DNA of 64,000 bases from Hominiventricola filiformis (GTDB lineage: Bacteria; Bacillota; Clostridia; Lachnospirales; Lachnospiraceae), in NCBI RefSeq assembly GCF_020686965.1, contig NZ_JAJEPS010000005.1, positions 124,001-188,000 of the forward strand, read 5' to 3'. The notes under the pieces were generated by a model. That model had not been told where the DNA came from. It was given only the letters and a program-made list of their open reading frames with translations, and searched no databases. Below are positions 58,823 through 64,000 of the stretch, piece by piece. A program made the translations under genes and the position numbers. Each line of letters starts with the position of its first letter. The first letter of the stretch is position 1.

Positions 58823-59662
58823 TTATTCTGCCGAGGGTGCAGTTTCATTAGTGGATTGTGCAGACTCTGCAGTTTCCGTTTCCTGGGGTTCACTTTCAAC
58901 ATCAGAATTTTCCGCATCTGCAGCTTCTTCCTCAATCAAAGTTTCGGGGAAGTAGATTTCCTGCAGAGTCTTATCCTGCTCGGCAAGCAGCTCATCTGCC
59001 AGTTTGTCATTGTTGCGGGAGATAAGAGCCACATGAGCTACGCCGTCATTTTCAAGACCGGTAATGATCTTCGCCTGTTCAGGGCTTGCCAGCACAGTGA
59101 TGGTGGCTGACTGCTGCTTTTCTTCATCCTCCGTGGGCTCCTTGGCATTATCCACATTGATGCCGTCTGAGTCTGTGACGGACAATACTTTGACAAAACG
59201 CAGTTCCGGTACTTCGGCCGCCGTATCAAGAAAGTGGTAAATACGGATGATGTCACCGGGCTGAAGCTTGTCAGAGAGGCCGGAAGCAAGTGTTTTAACG
59301 GTCAGCGAGATAGCGACCTTACCGGAAGGGATGCTGTTGAGCGCCACATCGGACGAAACCGGTACAGAGCTGATCTTGCTGGTAAGGATATAGTCACCCA
59401 CAGCCAAGTCGGCGGTAGCGTAAAGACCATTTACATCGGAGAGCTGATGGGCGATGTTGGAGGGGAGGTTATAGCCGCCTACCTCAACCACCTCGGCATT
59501 TTCTGACGAGATTTGCTCGCCTTTCAATACCGGCTGGGTGATACGGACGATTTCCTCTTTTCCATTGGTCTGACGGGCGATGGTTGGAAGTGCCACAAAG
59601 GCGATAACTGCCGCCAACAGCAGAGAGAGGATCCCGAAGATGAATCGGTTATTCAGTTTCAT
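58823..59662 (-). CDS. cpaB: CpaB/RcpC-like SAF-domain protein
   Basis: A 279-residue protein with one N-terminal membrane segment (~8-25), a SAF domain (ITQPVLKGEQISSENAEVVE, VGDYILTSKISS) and a RcpC/CpaB domain (AISLTVKTLASGLSDKLQPG; ATITVLASPEQAKIITGLEN). The acidic, Ser/Thr/Glu-rich tail (after ~235) is probably disordered. ATG 59662 follows AGGAGACAACG. It lies outside the membrane and is thought to connect to the wall. Confidence 0.85.
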   Translation of the reverse strand: MKLNNRFIFGILSLLLAAVIAFVALPTIARQTNGKEEIVRITQPVLKGEQISSENAEVVEVGGYNLPSNIAHQLSDVNGLYATADLAVGDYILTSKISSVPVSSDVALNSIPSGKVAISLTVKTLASGLSDKLQPGDIIRIYHFLDTAAEVPELRFVKVLSVTDSDGINVDNAKEPTEDEEKQQSATITVLASPEQAKIITGLENDGVAHVALISRNNDKLADELLAEQDKTLQEIYFPETLIEEEAADAENSDVESEPQETETAESAQSTNETAPSAE

Positions 59663-59674
59663 AAGCGTTGTCTC

Positions 59675-60187
59675 CTATCTTAAAAATAGTTGGGCCAGGG
59701 TCGCTGTACAGCAGCCACAGGCGAGAAATGGCAGGAACGGGATAGCAAGGGGCTGCCCAGTTCGATAAAGCCGCCTGAGAAGAAAGATCACAGGCATTGC
59801 GGTAACAGCGGCAGTCAGAAAGACCAGCGCCATGCCGGAAGGGCCATAGACCAGCCCTAATATCCCGCAGAACTTGATATCCCCGCCGCCCAGACCGGTG
59901 CCGTTTGTTGCCAGTGCAGCTGCCAATGGAATACAAAAGCCGAGCAGGGCGCCTACCAGGGCATGGGTAGCGACCGGCCAGAGGAAGAGCGGCGGGAGCC
60001 CATGGTTTAACAGGAAATACCCCTGCAGGACCGGCGCCAGGGCAGCTAAGGGGATAAAAAAGACGAGTGCCCGGTCAGGCACCCGTCTGTAAAGCACATC
60101 GTAGACAGCAAAGCCGGCCACCACAAAAAATATGGTAAGCAGGTAAGCTGTCCAGAGGTTATTCTCGATTGGTATACCAGTCATCAT
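59675..60187 (-). CDS. tadV: A24 prepilin peptidase (TadV/CpaA)
   Basis: A 170-residue membrane protease with about five segments. The active-site motif GLGGGDIKF is clear and the first Asp lies in AVYDVLYRRVPD. ATG 60187 follows GGGAGCC and overlaps the end of the surface-protein gene. It should cut the class III signals NQRG|D, NERG|E of the pilin-like and TadE-like proteins in this locus. Confidence 0.88.
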   Translation of the reverse strand: MMTGIPIENNLWTAYLLTIFFVVAGFAVYDVLYRRVPDRALVFFIPLAALAPVLQGYFLLNHGLPPLFLWPVATHALVGALLGFCIPLAAALATNGTGLGGGDIKFCGILGLVYGPSGMALVFLTAAVTAMPVIFLLRRLYRTGQPLAIPFLPFLACGCCTATLAQLFLR

Positions 60188-61856
60188 AAAGGCTCCCTTG
60201 GATCGAAACATAGTCATTTAGGTTGATGGATAACATGCCGTCAGGAGTCCAGGTATCCCACACCTGTGTATAGATGGTGTAGTCGGTGGCATCTGGGAAC
60301 CACAGCGGTGTGAAATGCACTGTCCGGTCATAGGTGGAAAACTCGTTGGGCTTGAAGATGAATTTTGCACTTTGGCCGCCGGAACGCTGCAGAAGCCGCA
60401 GATAGGTCTGATACTGGAACTCAGGAAATACGGAAAAAGCAGTTTGGGGATAAGTAATGTGGCTGGTCGGGGCATCTGTGGACAGCGTTGCCCGCACTTC
60501 GGTTTTAACGCCGTACCCGCTTTTCATCGTCTTGCCGGATGCTGTGGGTACAATATCATCTGGCATTAGGGACATCTCGCCGCTGATGGAAGCGGAGTAG
60601 CCCGTATATTCGTATTCCCAATATCCTTCATCCACCCAGTGCCCGCCATCTTCACCGTGGTCGCACCATACCCATACAGGCACCCAGTAGCAGCTCCAGA
60701 CGCCCCAGTTGGCAGTGAGCTTCTGCGTTTCACTGGGTAGGGGCGGCACAGAGTAGCCGGGATTCGTGTCGGTTGCCACAGGGTCAGGTGGAATGTGCTC
60801 ATTCAGATCCACGATTTTTGCGACAAAGGTATCCTGAGCGGTATAGGCACCGCTGACAGATACTGTAATGGTCACGGTTTGTGGGGTGGAGGGGGTATGC
60901 CATTTGACCCAGACTACCTGACTGTCACCGGCTGGGATCACTATATCATTGACCCGGTAGGTGGTGCCGAGAATATGGAAGGTAACCGATGCCGGATTAT
61001 CCGGCGTCAGATCCTGATCTGTCCGCAGTGTGACGGCGGTGATCACATCCGTATCTACTCGGTATTCGACATCAGGGGCCTCAATTTCTCCTTCCGGCGG
61101 AGCTTCATCAAACCAGACGATACCAACGCCAAGGGTGCTGATGATGTCGGAATTGTTCTGCTTTCCAGTGGTGCTGCCTGTCCAGGCGGAGATGCCAAGG
61201 TCGCTGAATTCCAGGAACATTGACAGCGGCAGATTTTTATGGGTAAGCGAGGTCATGGTTTTCCGCAGATTGCCGCCGGACATCTGATCATACAGGCCGG
61301 CGGCAGTAGCTGTCATACAGTAATACTGGCCGTTGTGCGTGAAATAGGCAATGGGCTCGATCAGCAGCTTGTACTCGCCGGCAATCATCCGCTCATAATC
61401 GACTCCGGCTGCCTGAGCGACCATCATGCACGCATATTCAGAACAGAAATACCGTTTGATGGCTTCGATGTTGCTCTGCCCCTTGCTGCTGACGATTGTG
61501 GGCATAGATTGCGTAGGTCTAATGCAGGAATAGGCAACGCCGGACTGGAGGGAGAGGCCGGCGCCGCCCAGGTATTGCAGTTTGTTGACTTTCCCAAAAT
61601 GGAGAAGACTGGTCTTCTGCGTCCGGTTTGAAAAGTCCAGCGGAGAAGATACGGCAGTTCCGCTGGATGCGTCAACAACAGTAATGCGGACGCCATCGTT
61701 GCCTGAGTTCCAGAAGTTGCTGCTTGTGCCATGACCCATGCTGCCACCGCCGCCATCTATGTTTCCATTTCCGCCCGTTGCAAAGGCAGAGGAGGGGAAT
61801 AGACAGAAAACAAGGGTAAAGCAGCATAGGAAGGCGAGAAGTCGTTTCAAATACAT
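60159..61856 (-). CDS. Secreted surface protein of the Tad locus
   Basis: A 565-residue protein with a signal peptide (KRLLAFLCCFTLVFCLFPSS, cut near AFA) and a Gly-rich start. A middle part holds Cys (FCSEYACMMVAQAAGVDYER), then come Ig-like beta segments (VTFHILGTTYRVNDIVIPAG; TVTITVSVSGAYT) and a Trp/Tyr-rich stretch (WGVWSCYWVPVWVWCDHGED). No LPXTG or membrane anchor is visible. ATG 61856 was chosen as the first Met before the signal peptide. Its fixed place within the tad genes suggests a pilus-associated adhesin or wall-spanning part. Confidence 0.75.
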   Translation of the reverse strand: MYLKRLLAFLCCFTLVFCLFPSSAFATGGNGNIDGGGGSMGHGTSSNFWNSGNDGVRITVVDASSGTAVSSPLDFSNRTQKTSLLHFGKVNKLQYLGGAGLSLQSGVAYSCIRPTQSMPTIVSSKGQSNIEAIKRYFCSEYACMMVAQAAGVDYERMIAGEYKLLIEPIAYFTHNGQYYCMTATAAGLYDQMSGGNLRKTMTSLTHKNLPLSMFLEFSDLGISAWTGSTTGKQNNSDIISTLGVGIVWFDEAPPEGEIEAPDVEYRVDTDVITAVTLRTDQDLTPDNPASVTFHILGTTYRVNDIVIPAGDSQVVWVKWHTPSTPQTVTITVSVSGAYTAQDTFVAKIVDLNEHIPPDPVATDTNPGYSVPPLPSETQKLTANWGVWSCYWVPVWVWCDHGEDGGHWVDEGYWEYEYTGYSASISGEMSLMPDDIVPTASGKTMKSGYGVKTEVRATLSTDAPTSHITYPQTAFSVFPEFQYQTYLRLLQRSGGQSAKFIFKPNEFSTYDRTVHFTPLWFPDATDYTIYTQVWDTWTPDGMLSINLNDYVSIQGSLYDDWYTNRE

Positions 61857-61884
61857 CACGCTCCATTCCTTTTGAAAATAGGAA

Positions 61885-61907
61885 GGCCGCCACAATCCTG
61901 TGACGGC
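61885..61907 (-). terminator. Hairpin before the surface-protein gene
   Basis: GGCCG.CACA pairs with TGTG.CGGCC; the minus strand continues CTTCCTATTTTC. The T run is poor, so it is probably a partial terminator. Confidence 0.5.
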
Positions 61908-61936
61908 CAAGTAGTGCCATATTCAGTTGTAGTAAA

Positions 61937-62506
61937 TCAGCCCATATTGCCGACCTGTTTGTTCAGATCTCCATCGCTGTCACCGGTGGACTGCTGTACA
62001 TTGCCGGGAACAACCCAGCCAAACACCGGATCATATACAGCTCCATTTCCGTTGCTGGAGCCTGGAACCGGCTCATTGCTGGGCGGCGCTTGCTCGGCGG
62101 GCGGGGCAGTAACCTCCGGAACTGACGGGTCGGGATTGACGGTATGCTCCTGACCAGGATCTTTGATTTCGGTCTTACCTTCCGGCACCGGAGGAGGCGT
62201 TTCTTCAAGCTTTTCAGTATCGGTGAAGTCGATCACAACCTCATCCTCCGTTTGGGAGGTTACTTTGGGATATTCTTCTTCGGCATCTGTGGACTGGCCG
62301 GGGGCATAAGCATCTGCTCCATTATCACCATCTGTCTGTGTGCCGCCATCTGACCAATCGCCGGTGACGCTGCTGGGTGGGGATTCATCCGGCCTAAAAT
62401 CTCCGGTACGGTCGCGGCTTACGAACCAGCAGACACCCAGAATAGTGACGCAGAGGAGAGCCAGCGAGGAAACAATAAAGCCTTTGGATTGGAAAAACTT
62501 CTTCAT
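61937..62506 (-). CDS. Membrane-anchored Pro/Asp-rich protein (DUF6550-like)
   Basis: A 189-residue protein: one N-terminal membrane segment (~10-28), a long low-complexity linker rich in Asp, Pro, Glu and Gly, and a conserved-looking C-terminal motif (VYDPVFGWVVPG). This fits DUF6550, a small family linked to Clostridia Tad loci (from memory). ATG 62506 follows AAAGGAGTG. The linker could span the cell wall. Confidence 0.7.
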   Translation of the reverse strand: MKKFFQSKGFIVSSLALLCVTILGVCWFVSRDRTGDFRPDESPPSSVTGDWSDGGTQTDGDNGADAYAPGQSTDAEEEYPKVTSQTEDEVVIDFTDTEKLEETPPPVPEGKTEIKDPGQEHTVNPDPSVPEVTAPPAEQAPPSNEPVPGSSNGNGAVYDPVFGWVVPGNVQQSTGDSDGDLNKQVGNMG

Positions 62507-62580
62507 ATTTTACATACACTCCTTTTTTGCTGTTATATAAAGCCTATACGGTAGAATGTGCCGGGCTTTCAACAGTAGGG

Positions 62581-63081
62581 TTAGAATTTTGTGTTGTGGT
62601 AGCCTGTCAGCTCCACCCGTTGGGTGATAGCCGGATAACTGTGGCCGAACATCCGCACATAGAACTCCACGTCACAGTAAAAGATGTACTCAACCCGTCC
62701 ATCCTCTACATTGAACTCCAGGCTGATGTCGGAAACCTTGTAATCCTCCGTTGAAAGCGGAATCTTGGAGTCCAGGCCACCTGCCACTGTAGCCTCCAGC
62801 ATGTCGGTATAGTCACTGCTGGAGTAAAGGGTATTTAGGTACTCTTCAAAGTTAGTTTCACGCTGGGAACGGTAGGTATCTGCATAAATCGTGCCGCTAA
62901 GGTTATTTAACTCCATTTTAGCGCCGTTGCGGATGTTGATGCAGGTGATCCGGATGGAAGCGTACAGGAGCAGGAAGGAAATCAGCATCACGATGCCTAC
63001 CACAAAAAAGCAGGCGAAAAAGGTGATCTCGCCCCGTTCGTTTCGCAGCAGCTGTTTCAGCTGCAGGAATATACGTTTCAT
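62581..63081 (-). CDS. TadE-like pseudopilin
   Basis: A 166-residue protein with a class III-type N-terminus: LLRNERG, then EITFFACFFVVGIVMLISFL. One hydrophobic segment (~20-45) is followed by an extracytoplasmic domain (RVEYIFYCDVEFYVRMFGHS). ATG 63081 follows GAGGTGACC. It is probably matured by the A24 peptidase and acts as a minor pilin. Confidence 0.8.
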   Translation of the reverse strand: MKRIFLQLKQLLRNERGEITFFACFFVVGIVMLISFLLLYASIRITCINIRNGAKMELNNLSGTIYADTYRSQRETNFEEYLNTLYSSSDYTDMLEATVAGGLDSKIPLSTEDYKVSDISLEFNVEDGRVEYIFYCDVEFYVRMFGHSYPAITQRVELTGYHNTKF

Positions 63082-63089
63082 AGGTCACC

Positions 63090-63548
63090 TCACTTCCAGT
63101 AGTGCTCACTGACGCCGCTGCCGCGGGCAACAACTGTGATGTTTACCAGGTCAAAATTCCAGAACCCGCCCAGTTTAGCATCTCCCTCGATAGTAATGAA
63201 GAAGGGGGTGCCCAACTGGATGGCATTTGTCATACCGGATGGCCTGGGTGATGTGTAGGTAGCGTCAATGGAGTAGGAAATATTTTCGGCTCCTTCGATC
63301 TGAGAACTCAAAAATTCAAACAGCTCATCGGTCTCGCCGTTGACGCCGCCGGAAAGCTGGATCTGTTTGACCATCTGATCGGCGGCATGGTCAAGTTCCT
63401 GCTTGGTGGAAATGATGCTGAACAGGTCAATAATGAAGGCCAGCAGCAGGACAGCGATGAAGATGAAGACCACCGTACTGAAATAGTTGGCCTCGCCCCG
63501 CTCGTTGTTCAGCACCTTCCGGGCTTTTTGAAAGAGAATAGAAACCAC
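63090..63548 (-). CDS. TadE-like protein (DUF4320-like)
   Basis: A 152-residue protein starting with a class III-type signal (LNNERGEANYF) and one hydrophobic segment (FSTVVFIFIAVLLLAFIIDL), then a domain with QELDHAADQMVKQIQLSGGV. The start is uncertain: AAAGGTGG overlaps GTG 63548/63551, so a non-standard ATT start near 63536 is possible. It resembles DUF4320. It is the first gene of the Tad operon. Confidence 0.75.
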   Translation of the reverse strand: MVSILFQKARKVLNNERGEANYFSTVVFIFIAVLLLAFIIDLFSIISTKQELDHAADQMVKQIQLSGGVNGETDELFEFLSSQIEGAENISYSIDATYTSPRPSGMTNAIQLGTPFFITIEGDAKLGGFWNFDLVNITVVARGSGVSEHYWK

Positions 63549-63565
63549 CACCTTTACTGAAATTG

Positions 63566-63593
63566 AAAACAGCCGCTCCAAACCGGAGCGGCT
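63566..63593 (-). terminator. Intrinsic terminator in the Tad operon leader
   Basis: AGCCGCTCC pairs with GGAGCGGCT around a 5-nt loop; the minus strand continues with GTTTTC. It lies between the promoter and the first Tad gene. Confidence 0.75.
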
Positions 63594-63618
63594 GCTATGC
63601 AAAGTTTTGACTGTACCA

Positions 63619-63686
63619 AGTATAACAGATATGGATTTACGGCGAAAGGGCAGGACTGTGCCAATGTAGAGACAATTTTGTGCCAA
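63619..63686 (-). promoter_or_regulatory. Probable Tad operon promoter with TTGGCACA repeats
   Basis: On the minus strand TATACT (63619-63624) is a good -10, with no clear -35. Two TTGGCACA copies (63679-63686 and 63657-63664) lie 22 bp apart, two helical turns, upstream of it and could bind an activator. Confidence 0.5.
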
Positions 63687-63704
63687 CCATGTTTCTTTGC
63701 AACA

Positions 63705-64000
63705 TTACAGCAGTGATTCCACCAGCTGATAGATGTCGGTAAATGGATTGACAGCAATTCCAAACGGTTTGCTGCTGTCATTTTGAAGATGGTATTGCTC
63801 TACACGTTTGGCGTTCTGAATCGCAATGGCTGTATGCTCTGCTAACTGGTTATATACATCGCCAGCTTTCTCATAATCAGGGAGATAAGTGGTCAATGCG
63901 TTTTTCACTGCGGGGTAGTCTTTGAAAAATTTGGTGGTGTACTGGAAATGCAACAGATACCAAAATTCAAAGCAGGGATTGGAGAGTGCAATCTGAATCC
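63705..64000 (-). CDS. rloB: RloB-like abortive-infection protein, 5' end outside window
   Basis: The frame stays open to the window edge, so the ~98 residues seen are the C-terminal part. IALSNPCFEFWYLLHFQYTT is the hallmark C-terminal motif of the RloB family (Toprim-like nuclease component of AbiL/RloAB-type systems), followed by helical FKDYPAVKNALTTYLPDYEK. The partner ATPase RloA, if present, would lie to the right. A defence role is inferred from the family. Confidence 0.8.
   Translation of the reverse strand, partial: IQIALSNPCFEFWYLLHFQYTTKFFKDYPAVKNALTTYLPDYEKAGDVYNQLAEHTAIAIQNAKRVEQYHLQNDSSKPFGIAVNPFTDIYQLVESLL

Overview
The window looks like chromosome or large-element DNA from an anaerobic gut Firmicute of the class Clostridia. 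This is inferred from the Bce/lantibiotic-type sensor-transporter modules, strong AAGGAGG ribosome sites, Clostridia-type ECF and FMN riboswitch genes, and conjugative-element gene families typical of Lachnospiraceae and Oscillospiraceae. No transposase, integrase, rRNA, tRNA or CRISPR array was recognised.

Left part (1-24.9 kb, plus strand): three peptide-antibiotic sensing and detoxification modules stand in a row. Module 1 (1-4140) is a response regulator, histidine kinase and lantibiotic-immunity ABC transporter with two ABC-2 permeases. Module 2 (4908-15626) is a response regulator and kinase followed by one LolD/MacB-type ATPase and three ~795-residue FtsX-type permeases, with two small membrane or exported proteins between them. 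Module 3 (17375-24108) is a BceRS-like pair with one ATPase and two BceB-like permeases. A PadR/DUF2812/NTF2-like cluster lies between modules 2 and 3. Almost every module has operators built of short direct repeats 11 bp apart, one helical turn, as expected for OmpR-family regulators. Two near-identical orphan winged-helix genes (4212-4649 and 24479-24913) bracket modules 2 and 3.

Middle (25-38 kb): an actin-like ParM partition gene with a probable adaptor, a XRE repressor, a SLOG-fold protein, a conjugative-transposon-like sigma factor with an HTH remnant, and a riboflavin cassette follow. The cassette has an FMN riboswitch, a RibU-like transporter, a riboflavin kinase fused to a winged-helix DNA-binding domain, and an FMN-type nitroreductase with a divergent HxlR regulator. 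It is again bracketed by two orphan winged-helix genes. Module 4 (32922-37919, minus strand) is a fourth two-component/ABC transporter module, with one operator sequence in front of both its regulator and its transporter.

Right part (38-64 kb, all minus strand, more GC-rich): this resembles a plasmid or integrative-element backbone. It holds many uncharacterised proteins (two with DUF4313-like regions, DUF932, DUF6809-like, DUF3268-like zinc finger), an SSB, two sigma factors, a YkgJ cysteine-cluster protein and an AAA/DUF4143 ATPase. It continues into a Tad/Flp pilus locus (TadE-like proteins, surface protein, A24 peptidase, CpaB, CpaE, TadA, TadB, TadC, pilin-like protein). Intrinsic terminators sit directly in front of many genes, and the ssb operon starts with a ~190-nt structured leader from a consensus promoter. 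The last, partial gene looks like RloB, an abortive-infection protein.
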